Assembly (NCBI RefSeq): GCF_009183365.2
Contig: NZ_CP068230.1
Coordinates: 290,001 to 354,000 of the forward strand
Direction of reading: 5' to 3'
Length of the DNA: 64,000 bases
From: Shewanella algae
Lineage (GTDB): Bacteria > Pseudomonadota > Gammaproteobacteria > Enterobacterales > Shewanellaceae
A program made the translations under genes and the position numbers. The notes under the pieces were generated by a model. The model saw only the letters and a list, made by a program, of their open reading frames with translations. It was not told where the DNA came from and searched no databases. Shown one piece after another: positions 10,568 through 19,773 of this stretch; positions within the stretch are counted from its first letter, which is position 1; every line of letters starts with the position of its first letter.

Positions 10568-11473
10568 ATGAAGCACCTGTTGACCATTAAAGAACTCACC
10601 CAATCCCAGTTGCTGGCGTTGTTGGACTTGGCCAAGAAGATCAAGGCCAATCCGGCAGACTACCGACACGCGCTTGCGGGCAAGAGCGTAGTGATGCTGT
10701 TTGAAAAACCTTCCCTGCGTACCAGGGTCAGTTTCGATATCGGTATCCATAAGCTGGGTGGCCACTGTCTTTATCTGGATCAACAAAATGGTGCTTTGGG
10801 CAAGCGCGAATCTGTTGCCGATTTCGCCGGTAACCTTTCCTGCTGGGCCGACGCCATAGTGGCACGGACTTTCAGCCACAAGACCATAGAAGGCCTGGCC
10901 GAGTTCGGCACTGTACCTGTGATCAATGCGCTGTCGGACTTGTACCACCCTTGTCAGGCACTGGCGGATTTTCTGACCCTGTCAGAACAGCTCGGTGACT
11001 TGAGCAAGGTGAAATTGGCCTATGTGGGCGATGGCAACAACGTGACCCACTCGTTGATGATAGGCGCTGCCATTCTGGGTGCCAGCATGACGGTTATCTG
11101 CCCCGAAGGGCATTTCCCCGATGGTCTGATTGTCAATGAAGTACAGCAACTGGCGGCGGAGAATGGTGGCAGCCTGGTACTGACTTCAGACATCGCCGCC
11201 CTGGAAGGTCAGGATGCCGTCTACACTGATACTTGGATTTCCATGGGCGATCAAACAGAACTTTCTGATATTGAAGCAAAATTTAATCCTTATCAAATCA
11301 ATCAGCCGCTGATGGAACAGTATAAGGTGAAGTATTTTATGCATTGTTTACCCGCTCACAGAGGGGTAGAAGTGACTGATGAGGTGATGGATGGCAAAGG
11401 TTCTCTGATCCTGCAACAGGCAGAAAACCGCATGCACGCGCAGAATGCCGTTCTGGTAACACTTTTGAGTTGA
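10568..11473 (+). CDS. argF: Ornithine carbamoyltransferase
   Basis: A 301-residue transferase that joins carbamoyl phosphate to ornithine to give citrulline. The carbamoyl-phosphate loop reads EKPSLRTRVSF, with Leu where E. coli has Thr (STRTR). HPCQALADF and MHCLPAHRG are the other active-site signatures; HCLP is the ornithine-site motif that separates it from aspartate transcarbamoylase. The start lies 11 bp after argB with AGGAGAAGG just upstream. Acetylornithine or succinylornithine carbamoyltransferases have related loops, but the presence of argE in the same locus argues for the ordinary substrate. Confidence 0.95.
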   Translation: MKHLLTIKELTQSQLLALLDLAKKIKANPADYRHALAGKSVVMLFEKPSLRTRVSFDIGIHKLGGHCLYLDQQNGALGKRESVADFAGNLSCWADAIVARTFSHKTIEGLAEFGTVPVINALSDLYHPCQALADFLTLSEQLGDLSKVKLAYVGDGNNVTHSLMIGAAILGASMTVICPEGHFPDGLIVNEVQQLAAENGGSLVLTSDIAALEGQDAVYTDTWISMGDQTELSDIEAKFNPYQINQPLMEQYKVKYFMHCLPAHRGVEVTDEVMDGKGSLILQQAENRMHAQNAVLVTLLS

Positions 11474-11507
11474 TGGCCAAGGGCCAGTTGAATCTAGGAA
11501 AATTAAG

Positions 11508-12731
11508 ATGTCTATTGCACAGAAAAACACAGATGTAAAAAAAGTTGTCCTGGCCTACTCCGGCGGCCTGGATACCTCGGCCATTATTCCCTGGCTGAAA
11601 AAGAACTATAACAACTGTGAGATCGTTGCCTTTTGTGCCGATGTTGGACAAGGGGAAGCCGAACTCGAAGGTTTGACAGAAAAGGCGTTGGCTTCCGGCG
11701 CCAGTGAATGTCATGTTGTTGATTTGAAAGAAGAGTTTGTTAAAGACTACATCTATCCCACCATAGCAACCGGTGCCGTCTACGAGGGAACCTATCTGCT
11801 GGGCACCTCCATGGCCAGACCCATCATCGCCAAGGCTCAGGTGGAAGTGGCCCGTAAGGTCGGCGCCGACGCCCTGTGTCATGGTTGTACCGGCAAGGGT
11901 AACGATCAGGTGCGTTTCGAAGGCTGTTTTGCCGCACTGGCGCCGGATCTGAAAGTGATTGCCCCTTGGCGTGAGTGGACCATGGAGAGCCGTGAAGATC
12001 TGCTGGCTTACCTGGCCGAGCGCAACATCAAGACCTCGGCTTCGGCCACCAAGATCTATAGCCGCGACGCCAACGCCTGGCATATCTCCCACGAAGGTGG
12101 GGAGCTGGAAGATCCCTGGAATGAGCCCAGCAAAGAGGTTTGGACCATGACAGTCGATCCGCTGGATGCGCCAGATGAGCCTGAGTATGTCAGCCTGAAA
12201 GTGGAAAACTGCCGGGTGACTGAAGTCAACGGTGAAGCCCTGAGCCCCTATGCGGCGCTGATGAAGCTGAACCAGATTGCTGCCGCTCACGGTGTTGGCC
12301 GTATCGATATCACTGAAAACCGGCTGGTGGGGATGAAGTCCCGTGGCTGTTATGAAACACCGGGCGGCACTGTCATGTTTGCTGCTCTGAGAGCGGTAGA
12401 GGAGTTGGTGCTCGACAAGACCAGCCGTAACTGGCGTGAACAGGTCGCCGCTCAGATGGCACATCTGGTCTATGATGGTCGTTGGTTTACACCTCTGTGT
12501 AACTCGCTGTTAGCGGCATCCGAGGCACTGGCCCAGGACATTAACGGCGAAGTGGTGATCAAGCTCTTCAAGGGCCAGGCGGTTGCCGTGAAGAAACGTT
12601 CTCCCAATAGCCTGTATTCCGAGGCGTTTGCCACCTTCGGTGAAGACACGGTTTACGATCAGAAACACGCCGAAGGCTTTATCCGCCTCTACTCATTGGC
12701 GAGCCGTATCCGCGCGCTCAACAGCAAGTAA
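11508..12731 (+). CDS. argG: Argininosuccinate synthase
   Basis: A 407-residue ATP pyrophosphatase-fold ligase that joins citrulline and aspartate. The P-loop VLAYSGGLDTSAII is at about residues 14-27; CHGCTGKGNDQVRFE and SRGCYETPGGTV are further signatures. The length is that of the type found in Pseudomonas and Shewanella, shorter than the 447-residue E. coli enzyme. The gene follows argF by 34 bp and is followed by a GC-rich hairpin before argH. Confidence 0.97.
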   Translation: MSIAQKNTDVKKVVLAYSGGLDTSAIIPWLKKNYNNCEIVAFCADVGQGEAELEGLTEKALASGASECHVVDLKEEFVKDYIYPTIATGAVYEGTYLLGTSMARPIIAKAQVEVARKVGADALCHGCTGKGNDQVRFEGCFAALAPDLKVIAPWREWTMESREDLLAYLAERNIKTSASATKIYSRDANAWHISHEGGELEDPWNEPSKEVWTMTVDPLDAPDEPEYVSLKVENCRVTEVNGEALSPYAALMKLNQIAAAHGVGRIDITENRLVGMKSRGCYETPGGTVMFAALRAVEELVLDKTSRNWREQVAAQMAHLVYDGRWFTPLCNSLLAASEALAQDINGEVVIKLFKGQAVAVKKRSPNSLYSEAFATFGEDTVYDQKHAEGFIRLYSLASRIRALNSK

Positions 12732-12745
12732 GCGTCAGTATATCA

Positions 12746-12772
12746 GGGGCGCATCGGCGCCCCTTAGTTTTT
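12746..12772 (+). terminator. Hairpin between argG and argH (possible attenuator)
   Basis: Perfect 7-bp GC stem GGGGCGC / GCGCCCC with an ATCG loop, followed by TTAGTTTTT. The T run is interrupted, so termination is probably partial and would lower argH expression relative to argG. The argH ribosome site starts just beyond it. Confidence 0.5.
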
Positions 12773-12796
12773 ATGCCCGAGAAAGAGGACCTTATC

Positions 12797-14164
12797 ATGG
12801 CTTTATGGGGTGGCAGATTCAGCGGCCAAAGCAGCGAACTTTTCAAACTCTTCAACGATTCCCTGCCGGTGGATTTCCGTTTACTGGAGCAGGATATCCA
12901 GGGCTCAGTCGCCTGGGCCGAGGCGATAACCCAGGCCGGCGTGTTAACCCAGGAGGAATGCCAGACCCTGACTCAGGCGCTGGCTGAGTTGCTCGCAGAA
13001 GTTAAAGATACGCCGGAGCAGATCATCGCTTCCGGCGCCGAAGATATTCACAGTTTTGTGGAATCACAGCTGATCGCCAAGGTGGGTGACTTGGGTAAGA
13101 AGCTGCACACCGGCCGTTCGCGCAATGACCAGGTGGCGACCGATCTCAAGCTGTGGTGCAAACAGGAAGGCGCACACCTGCTGAGTCTGTTGATTGAAGT
13201 CAAACAGGGGCTGCTGGCCTTGGCCGAGCGTGAGTTGGATGCCGTGATGCCGGGATATACCCATCTGCAGCGGGCGCAACCCGTGACCTTTGGCCATTGG
13301 GCTTTGGCTTATGTGGAAATGTTTGAGCGGGATATCAGCCGCTTGCAGGATGCACTGAATCGCCTCAACACCTGCCCTCTGGGTTGTGGCGCCTTGGCGG
13401 GTACAGCTTATGTCATCGACCGTCAGGCGCTGGCGGCCAGCCTGGGCTTTGCCTCTGCTACCCTCAACAGCCTGGACAGCGTGTCTGATCGTGACCATGT
13501 CATAGAGCTCTGCAGCGATGCCTCTATCAGCATGATGCACTTAAGTCGTATGGCTGAAGATATGATCTTCTTCAATTCCGGCGAAGCCAACTTTATCGAG
13601 CTGGCCGACAATGTCACCTCAGGTTCTTCCTTGATGCCGCAGAAGAAGAACCCCGATGCGCTTGAGCTTATCCGCGGTAAAGCGGGCAGGGTATACGGCA
13701 GCTTGATGGGGATCCTCACCACCATGAAGGCGCTGCCACTCGCCTACAACAAGGATATGCAGGAAGACAAGGAAGGCTTGTTCGATGTGATGGACAGCTG
13801 GAGCCTGTGCTTGAAAATGGCGGCTCTGGTGCTTGAAGGTGTCAAGGTTAACCGAACCAATGCGTTGGCCGCAGCTCAACAGGGATACGCCAATGCCACT
13901 GAACTGGCGGACTATCTGGTGGGTAAAGGCATGCCCTTCAGGCAGGCGCATCACGTTGTGGGTGAAGTGGTGCTGCAAGCTATTGCTGAGGGTAAGCCAC
14001 TGGAAGCCTTGCCACTTGAAATCTTACAAAGCTATGCCGATATCATAGCGGAGGATGTTTATCCGCATTTGGGTATCGATTCTTGCCTGGCGAAACGCAA
14101 TATTCTCGGCGGTACCGCGGTAGAGCAGGTCAAGGCAGCGCTGGCTGCCAAACAGGCCAAATAG
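12797..14164 (+). CDS. argH: Argininosuccinate lyase
   Basis: A 455-residue lyase of the fumarase/aspartase superfamily that splits argininosuccinate into arginine and fumarate. The family signature GSSLMPQKKNPDALE is at about residues 275-289; HTGRSRNDQVATD and TPGYTHLQRAQPV-like segments (MPGYTHLQRAQPVTF) are also present. The start is set at MALWGGRFSGQ with AAAGAGG upstream, the usual N-terminus; an ATG 24 bp further out is less likely. There is no C-terminal acetyltransferase extension, unlike the ArgH-ArgA fusions of some marine gammaproteobacteria. Confidence 0.97.
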   Translation: MALWGGRFSGQSSELFKLFNDSLPVDFRLLEQDIQGSVAWAEAITQAGVLTQEECQTLTQALAELLAEVKDTPEQIIASGAEDIHSFVESQLIAKVGDLGKKLHTGRSRNDQVATDLKLWCKQEGAHLLSLLIEVKQGLLALAERELDAVMPGYTHLQRAQPVTFGHWALAYVEMFERDISRLQDALNRLNTCPLGCGALAGTAYVIDRQALAASLGFASATLNSLDSVSDRDHVIELCSDASISMMHLSRMAEDMIFFNSGEANFIELADNVTSGSSLMPQKKNPDALELIRGKAGRVYGSLMGILTTMKALPLAYNKDMQEDKEGLFDVMDSWSLCLKMAALVLEGVKVNRTNALAAAQQGYANATELADYLVGKGMPFRQAHHVVGEVVLQAIAEGKPLEALPLEILQSYADIIAEDVYPHLGIDSCLAKRNILGGTAVEQVKAALAAKQAK

Positions 14165-14192
14165 AAGCTATCCCTCGGATTCGAGCCAAACA

Positions 14193-14218
14193 AAAACGCG
14201 CCAATCGGCGCGTTTTTT
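14193..14218 (+). terminator. Terminator of the arg operon (bidirectional shape)
   Basis: Stem AAAACGCGCC / GGCGCGTTTT, loop AATC, then TTTTTT. It lies between argH and the convergent mrcA gene and has a T run on either strand, so it can serve both. Confidence 0.92.
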
Positions 14219-14248
14219 AATGTTTAACAGACGGTGTTACACAGACAG

Positions 14249-16783
14249 TTACTGGAACAGCTCTTCCGGCGGTGTTTCGATAAAGATGTCGCTGTCATCT
14301 TCGGCGCCGGTGGCGTATTCCTTGGGTTCTGTACCCTGAATAAAGTACTCGAAGTCGCTGGTGTAGTCTGTCTTACGCGACAGCTTGCCGCTATCCAAAT
14401 CAATACGCACCGAAACGATTCCAGCCGGTGGAATGCTGGGTTCTTCCGGCGTTCCTTCCAGAGCATCGCGCATAAACTCGTTCCAGCCTGGGCCCGCGGT
14501 CTTGGCACCGGATTCGGCCCCTGAAATCTGATCTTTGGCGCCGCTGGCATTCCAGGCGGTACGTCCCAGCTCACGGCCATGGTCATCGAAGCCGACCCAG
14601 ACGGTGGTGGCAAGCTTGGGATTGTAGCCACTGAACCAGGTGTCCCGCGATTCGTTGGTTGTTCCCGTTTTACCGGCTATGTCATGGCGTTTGACCACTC
14701 TGGCGGCGCGCCAGGCTGTACCGTTCCAGCCAGTGCCCTTGCTCCAGTTACCGCCACCCCAGATAACACTCTTGAGGGCATCGGTGATCAGGAATGCGGT
14801 CTGTTCGCTGATCACTTGCTTGGCGTGACGGGCACTTGGGCTGTCACAGCTGAAAGGATCTTCCTGAACCTGGGGCTGCAGCGGCTCTTGCATAGTCAAA
14901 TCGGTTATCGCGTTATCCGCCATATCCTCTTCAGGCTTAAGCGGCGCATCACAAGCCAGAGCCGGATGAGCTTGTTCAAGGATTTCGCCCTGGGCATTCT
15001 GGATCCGTTTGATGAAGTAAGGCTCAACCAGATAACCCCCGTTGGCGAAGGTCGAGAAGGCTGTGACCACCTGCAAAGGTGTGGCAGATGGTGATCCCAG
15101 CGCCAGAGACTCGTTGCGGTTGAGCTCTTTGGCATCGAAACCAAATTGCACCAGCTTGTCGATGGCGGCATCCAGCCCAACATAACGCAGGGTTCTCACC
15201 GACATCACGTTGATAGACTGGGCCAGTCCCAGACGTAGCCTGGTGGGGCCGCCGTATACGTCGGGTGAGTTTTTGGGGCGCCATGCCGTACCTTGGCTGA
15301 GGTCGGGCTTGTTGATCGGCGCATTGTTGATCAGTGTCGCCAGGGTATAGCCTTTCTCCAGCGCCGTAGCATATAGGAAAGGCTTTATGTTGGAGCCCAG
15401 CTGACGTTTGGCCTGAGTTACCCGGTTGTACTGGCTCTGACTGAAGCTGTAACCACCGACCAGAGCCTGAATTGCACCATCTTTGGGATCTATCGAGACT
15501 ATGGCGCTGGCAACCTGAGGCACCTGAGCCAATTGCCAGATATCGCCGTTGTTACGCACCCAAATCTGCTCGCCCACTTTCAGGAATTGTTCGGCTTTCT
15601 TCGGTGGTGCACTCTGGCGTTTGTCATTGATAAACTTGCGGGCCCATTTGAGGCCATCCCAAGGCAGAGTGAGTTTTTCTCCCGAGGCGAGCAGCACCTG
15701 TGCCTGCTGTTCCTCTACTTGCAATACGGCGGCTGGCCTGAGCTCCTGAATGGGCATAGTTTTCTTCAGGGTGGCAATCAACTCGCTCTCATCAGGCTGC
15801 TTGTCTGTCCATAGAACCGCTTCAGGGCCTCGATAGCCATGGCGTTCATCATAGGCGTAGACATTGTTGCGCAGTGCCTTCTGGGCTTTTAACTGCAGTG
15901 ATGAGTCTATGCTGGTGTAAACATCGTAACCACCGGTATAGGCTTCCTCTTCACCATATTTCTGCACCATATAATCTCTGGCCATCTCTGAAATGTAAGG
16001 GGCGTAGAGATCGATTTCGGCGCCATGGTATTTGGCGGTAATAGGTTGAGCACTGGCTTCGTTATATTCACTCTGGGTGATATAGCCGACCTCCAGCATA
16101 CGGTTGAGCACCAGGTTACGACGGGTCAAAGCTCGGCTGGGGGAGGTGATAGGGTTGAGTGTTGAAGGGGCTTTTGGCAAACCTGCGATAACTGCCATTT
16201 CAGCAAGCGTCAAGTCTTTGACTTCCTTGCCGTAATAAACTTGAGCCGCGGCGCCAACCCCGTAAGCACGCTGTCCAAGATAGATACGGTTGACATAGAG
16301 CTCCAGAATTTCATCTTTGGTTAGCAGCTGCTCTATGTGGATAGAGATAAATATCTCTTTGACTTTACGAATAATTGTCTTGTCTCGAGTCAGGAAGAAG
16401 TTCCTGGCCACTTGCATGGTAATGGTACTGGCACCCTGCTTTTTCTCGCCGGTGGCCAGCATAACCAATGCGGCGCGCACCACTCCTATGGGGTCGATAC
16501 CTTTATGCTCATAAAAGCGTGAATCTTCGGTTGCCAGGAAGGCCTGCAATAGTGGTTTGGGCACATCGGCCAACTCCAGCGGGATCCTGCGTTTTTCACC
16601 GAATTGCGAGATCAGCTTGCCGTCACTGGAGTACACCCTCAGTGGCGTTTGCAGTTGAACTGTCTTGAGTGTAGCGACATCCGGGAGTTCGGGCAGGACG
16701 TAGAAGTAGGCTCCAACGATAGCTGCAACCCCAAGAAGGGCCAGACTGAATAGAGCTATGAGTATACGTTTTAACCACTTCAC
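14249..16783 (-). CDS. mrcA: Penicillin-binding protein 1A, bifunctional peptidoglycan synthase
   Basis: An 844-residue class A PBP anchored in the inner membrane by an N-terminal helix (about residues 5-27). The glycosyltransferase domain (GT51) has EDSRFYEHKGID near residue 86 and the TITMQVARNFFL and KDEILELYVNRIYLGQRAYG motifs. The transpeptidase domain has the acylated serine in GSNIKPFLYA (about 464) and the KTGTTNE box (about 703). An OB-like insert (PCBP_OB) lies between them. Its partner is the lipoprotein LpoA, encoded at 32.8-34.6 kb here. It diverges from pilM, as mrcA does from the hof/pil genes in other gammaproteobacteria. Confidence 0.97.
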   Translation of the reverse strand: MKWLKRILIALFSLALLGVAAIVGAYFYVLPELPDVATLKTVQLQTPLRVYSSDGKLISQFGEKRRIPLELADVPKPLLQAFLATEDSRFYEHKGIDPIGVVRAALVMLATGEKKQGASTITMQVARNFFLTRDKTIIRKVKEIFISIHIEQLLTKDEILELYVNRIYLGQRAYGVGAAAQVYYGKEVKDLTLAEMAVIAGLPKAPSTLNPITSPSRALTRRNLVLNRMLEVGYITQSEYNEASAQPITAKYHGAEIDLYAPYISEMARDYMVQKYGEEEAYTGGYDVYTSIDSSLQLKAQKALRNNVYAYDERHGYRGPEAVLWTDKQPDESELIATLKKTMPIQELRPAAVLQVEEQQAQVLLASGEKLTLPWDGLKWARKFINDKRQSAPPKKAEQFLKVGEQIWVRNNGDIWQLAQVPQVASAIVSIDPKDGAIQALVGGYSFSQSQYNRVTQAKRQLGSNIKPFLYATALEKGYTLATLINNAPINKPDLSQGTAWRPKNSPDVYGGPTRLRLGLAQSINVMSVRTLRYVGLDAAIDKLVQFGFDAKELNRNESLALGSPSATPLQVVTAFSTFANGGYLVEPYFIKRIQNAQGEILEQAHPALACDAPLKPEEDMADNAITDLTMQEPLQPQVQEDPFSCDSPSARHAKQVISEQTAFLITDALKSVIWGGGNWSKGTGWNGTAWRAARVVKRHDIAGKTGTTNESRDTWFSGYNPKLATTVWVGFDDHGRELGRTAWNASGAKDQISGAESGAKTAGPGWNEFMRDALEGTPEEPSIPPAGIVSVRIDLDSGKLSRKTDYTSDFEYFIQGTEPKEYATGAEDDSDIFIETPPEELFQ

Positions 16784-16965
16784 GAGATTATTCCAAAACT
16801 TGCTGCGGGCACAATAGTATATAAGGCGTTTTGTGCAGGGTGAAGCAAAAAGGCAGCGTCAAAAAATTAGCCGTTGTAATGTGCTCAAACATTTTATACA
16901 AAGGGGCGTAACAATTTGAAAATGTGCTAATCTAAAACCTAACAATAACAAAGTGACAAAGGACT

Positions 16966-18045
16966 ATGCTTTCGAATCTATGGAAGCGTCAGGCTCCGCA
17001 AATGGTGGGTATTGACATCGGTTCTCACGAGGTCAAAGCGATCCTGCTGGGCAAGACAGGCGATGGTTATAAAATCCAGGCTTATGCCGCTGCTCCTGTA
17101 AAAAAAGGAGCCATCAATGATCATGATATTCGCGATCCTGAAGCCGTTATTGAAGCAATGAGACAGCTGAAGAGGCAATTGCCCAAATCAACTAAATTTG
17201 CTTCTGTCGCTGTATCCGGATCAGCCGTAATGACTAAAGTCATCTACATGGACGCCTCCTTGAGTGAGGTTGAAATGGAGGCGCAGATTGAGATTGAAGC
17301 GGATAACCTCATTCCCTATTCACTTGATGAAGTCAGCATTGATTTTGAAACGCTGAGCGTCAACAAGACAGACCCCAGCAAGGTTGATGTCTTGCTTAGT
17401 GCTTGCCGTACCGAAAATATTGATGCCAGAATCGATGCGCTGGACAGTGTCGACCTTGAACCTAAAGTTGTTGATGTAGAAGGCTATGCTCTGGGACGTG
17501 CCCATGAATTGATCCTGGGGCAGCTTCCGGATGGCGCAGCAGATCAGGTTGTCGCTTTGGTTGATATCGGTGCCAACATGACCACCTTCGCCGTGGTGGA
17601 AAAAGGGGAAACAGCCTTTATCCGCGAGCAAGCATTTGGTGGTGAACTCTTCACTCAATCTATATTGTCTTTTTACGGTATGTCCTATGAGCAGGCGGAA
17701 AAGGCCAAGATAGAAGGTGATCTACCTCGCAATTATATGTTTGAGGTGTTATCGCCATTTCAAACGCAATTATTGCAACAGATAAAACGTACGCTGCAAA
17801 TATATTGCACTTCCAGTGGTAAGGATAAAGTCGATCATTTGGTGCTTTGTGGCGGCACTTCCAAATTAGAAGGCATGGCTAATCTTCTAACCAATGAATT
17901 AGGTGTTCACACTATAATTGCCGACCCCTTTCAGGGAAGTTTACATGCGGACGATTCAGTAAAAAATGCCCTGCAACCCCATATCAGTAAATACATGGTG
18001 GCTTGCGGCCTGGCACTGAGGAGTTATGCTCAATGGCGAACATAA
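16966..18045 (+). CDS. pilM: Type IV pilus assembly protein PilM
   Basis: A 359-residue actin-like cytoplasmic ATPase of the pilus alignment complex. Nucleotide-binding segments VGIDIGSHEVKAILL (about 14-28), ALVDIGANMTTFAVV and LVLCGGTSKLEGM fit the FtsA/PilM fold. In known systems it binds the N-terminal tail of PilN and links the inner-membrane subcomplex to the motor. First gene of pilMNOPQ; its 3' end overlaps pilN. Confidence 0.96.
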   Translation: MLSNLWKRQAPQMVGIDIGSHEVKAILLGKTGDGYKIQAYAAAPVKKGAINDHDIRDPEAVIEAMRQLKRQLPKSTKFASVAVSGSAVMTKVIYMDASLSEVEMEAQIEIEADNLIPYSLDEVSIDFETLSVNKTDPSKVDVLLSACRTENIDARIDALDSVDLEPKVVDVEGYALGRAHELILGQLPDGAADQVVALVDIGANMTTFAVVEKGETAFIREQAFGGELFTQSILSFYGMSYEQAEKAKIEGDLPRNYMFEVLSPFQTQLLQQIKRTLQIYCTSSGKDKVDHLVLCGGTSKLEGMANLLTNELGVHTIIADPFQGSLHADDSVKNALQPHISKYMVACGLALRSYAQWRT

Positions 18046-18620
18046 ACTTATTGCCATGGCGTGAAGAAGCCAGGGAAAAACAGAAGCGCGATTATATAGG
18101 TATTCTGGCTGCTGTTTTTATTGGCGCCGCGTTATTGGTTTATTTGGCACTGAACTTTATCGACTTGATGACAGAGGATCAGCGTCAGCGAAATACTTAT
18201 CTCCAGTCAGAAATTAGTTTGCTTGACAAGCAGATAGCTGAAATCACCAAGATAAAACAGCGCAAAAAGGATATTGAGCGTCGCACCGAGATTATTCTTA
18301 ACTTACAGCAGTCGCGTAATTTGCCAACTCACGTATTGGATGAGCTGGTACGGGTTATTCCGCCAGGTATCTATCTTTCCAGCATAGAAAAGAAAGGCAG
18401 CCTTATCTGGATCGAAGGACGCAGTGAGTCCAATAACAATGTCGCCAACATGATGCGAAAAATTAAAGCATCAGAATGGCTTCAGGATCCGAGTATGCAG
18501 TCGATAGTCTCTCAACAGGAAGAACTCAGAGAGCTGCAACGCTTCAGTCTCAAAGTCAGTATCAAGGGAGCAAACCGGCTTGAAGGGACGGCACAGATGG
18601 CGAAAGGAGCGGGCAAATGA
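18033..18620 (+). CDS. pilN: Type IV pilus assembly protein PilN
   Basis: A 195-residue inner-membrane protein. The short cytoplasmic tail begins ANINLLPWREEAREKQ, the conserved PilM-binding segment, followed by one transmembrane helix (about 21-43) and a periplasmic part with a coiled coil (about 50-85) and a ferredoxin-like domain. The start is set at ATG 18033, inside the pilM 3' end, because GAGGAG lies upstream and INLLPWR must be near the N-terminus. It overlaps pilM by 13 bp and pilO by 4 bp. Confidence 0.95.
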   Translation: MANINLLPWREEAREKQKRDYIGILAAVFIGAALLVYLALNFIDLMTEDQRQRNTYLQSEISLLDKQIAEITKIKQRKKDIERRTEIILNLQQSRNLPTHVLDELVRVIPPGIYLSSIEKKGSLIWIEGRSESNNNVANMMRKIKASEWLQDPSMQSIVSQQEELRELQRFSLKVSIKGANRLEGTAQMAKGAGK

Positions 18621-19237
18621 GTTTCGATTTGAGCCAGTTCAATGATCTGGACATGGAGAATATCGGCGGCTGGCCGACTCAGGTCAAGGCCGTATTTGCA
18701 GGCTTGCTGGCGATTCTGGTGTTCGTCGGTGGCTATTATCTGTTTGTTTCAGACGCCATAGATATTTACCAGTCTGAACAGGTGAAAGAGCAACAACTGC
18801 GTGATGATTTCAAGCAAAAGTATCTGTTGGCCGCTAACCTGAAATTGTATAGGGAGCAATTGGTACAGATGGAGGCACAATTTGCCGAACTGTTGAAGAT
18901 GCTGCCATCAGAGAATGAAATGCCGGGTTTGCTTGATGACTTGACCTATGTCGCCACAGATGCGGGTCTGAAGATCCAGAGTCTGGATTGGGATGCCGAG
19001 ATCCAACGGGATTTCTATATTGAGTTTCCGATACGCATGGCTGTGACCGGTGACTATCACCAATTGGGGCACATGGTCGGCGGAGTTGCCAAGCTGCCAC
19101 GGATCGTCAGCCTGCATGACTTTGTGGTTAAGCGCGATCCATCCGGCACCTTGGCAATGGAAATTCTGGCCAAGACCTACAGATTTAAAGAGGGAACGGA
19201 ATTACCGCCGGAGAAGGCTAAGGGGAAAGGTAAATGA
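18617..19237 (+). CDS. pilO: Type IV pilus assembly protein PilO
   Basis: A 206-residue inner-membrane protein with one transmembrane helix (about 24-44), a periplasmic coiled coil rich in Glu/Gln (about 50-95), and a C-terminal ferredoxin-like domain. It dimerises with PilN in known systems. The start overlaps the pilN stop (ATGA). A Lys/Gly-rich tail (PEKAKGKGK) ends the protein. Confidence 0.94.
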   Translation: MSFDLSQFNDLDMENIGGWPTQVKAVFAGLLAILVFVGGYYLFVSDAIDIYQSEQVKEQQLRDDFKQKYLLAANLKLYREQLVQMEAQFAELLKMLPSENEMPGLLDDLTYVATDAGLKIQSLDWDAEIQRDFYIEFPIRMAVTGDYHQLGHMVGGVAKLPRIVSLHDFVVKRDPSGTLAMEILAKTYRFKEGTELPPEKAKGKGK

Positions 19238-19752
19238 AACAACTCATCCCCCTGATCGCGGCGGCGTTAATGCTTGGCGGCTGTATCGGTGACAGAACAG
19301 ATCTTGAAGCCTTTGTCACCAGCACCAAGGCTCAGCATGTTGCCAGGATCCCGCCGTTGAAAGAGCCGCCTCAGTTTGAGCATTTTGATTATCAGGCAGA
19401 TATGTTGCGTAGTCCCTTTGTGCCGCCTTCCCGGGAACTGACGGAAGAGGTGATAGATACCACCAAGGATTGCCTGCAGCCGGATCTCAAGCGTCGCAAG
19501 AGCCGTCTAGAAACCTATGCGCTGGACAACCTCAAGATGCGCGGCACCCTGAGCGAAGACAACGTGGTTTGGGCCTTGGTGGAAACAACCGATGGCAATG
19601 TCTATCGGATGGGAGTGGGCGAGTATTTGGGACTCTATCACGGCCGCATCGCCAAAGTATCAGCACAGAATATCGACATCATTGAATTAGTACCGGACGG
19701 TTCCGGCTGTTGGACAGAGCGCAACAGCAGCCTGGAATTGACCGGAGAATAA
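19234..19752 (+). CDS. pilP: Type IV pilus lipoprotein PilP
   Basis: A 172-residue inner-membrane lipoprotein. The signal peptide ends in LGGC, with the lipidated Cys at 17, followed by a disordered proline-containing segment (about 25-75) and a small beta-sandwich domain (about 85-165; LKMRGTLSEDNVVWALVE). It connects PilN/PilO to the N-terminal domains of the secretin PilQ. The start overlaps pilO by 4 bp. Confidence 0.94.
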   Translation: MKQLIPLIAAALMLGGCIGDRTDLEAFVTSTKAQHVARIPPLKEPPQFEHFDYQADMLRSPFVPPSRELTEEVIDTTKDCLQPDLKRRKSRLETYALDNLKMRGTLSEDNVVWALVETTDGNVYRMGVGEYLGLYHGRIAKVSAQNIDIIELVPDGSGCWTERNSSLELTGE

Positions 19753-19773
19753 CAAGCGAAGGATGAGGGAATA

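Noticed and set aside
11337..12464. 375-codon minus-strand frame opposite argG
   Set aside because: Antisense shadow of argG; no known domain, no ribosome site.
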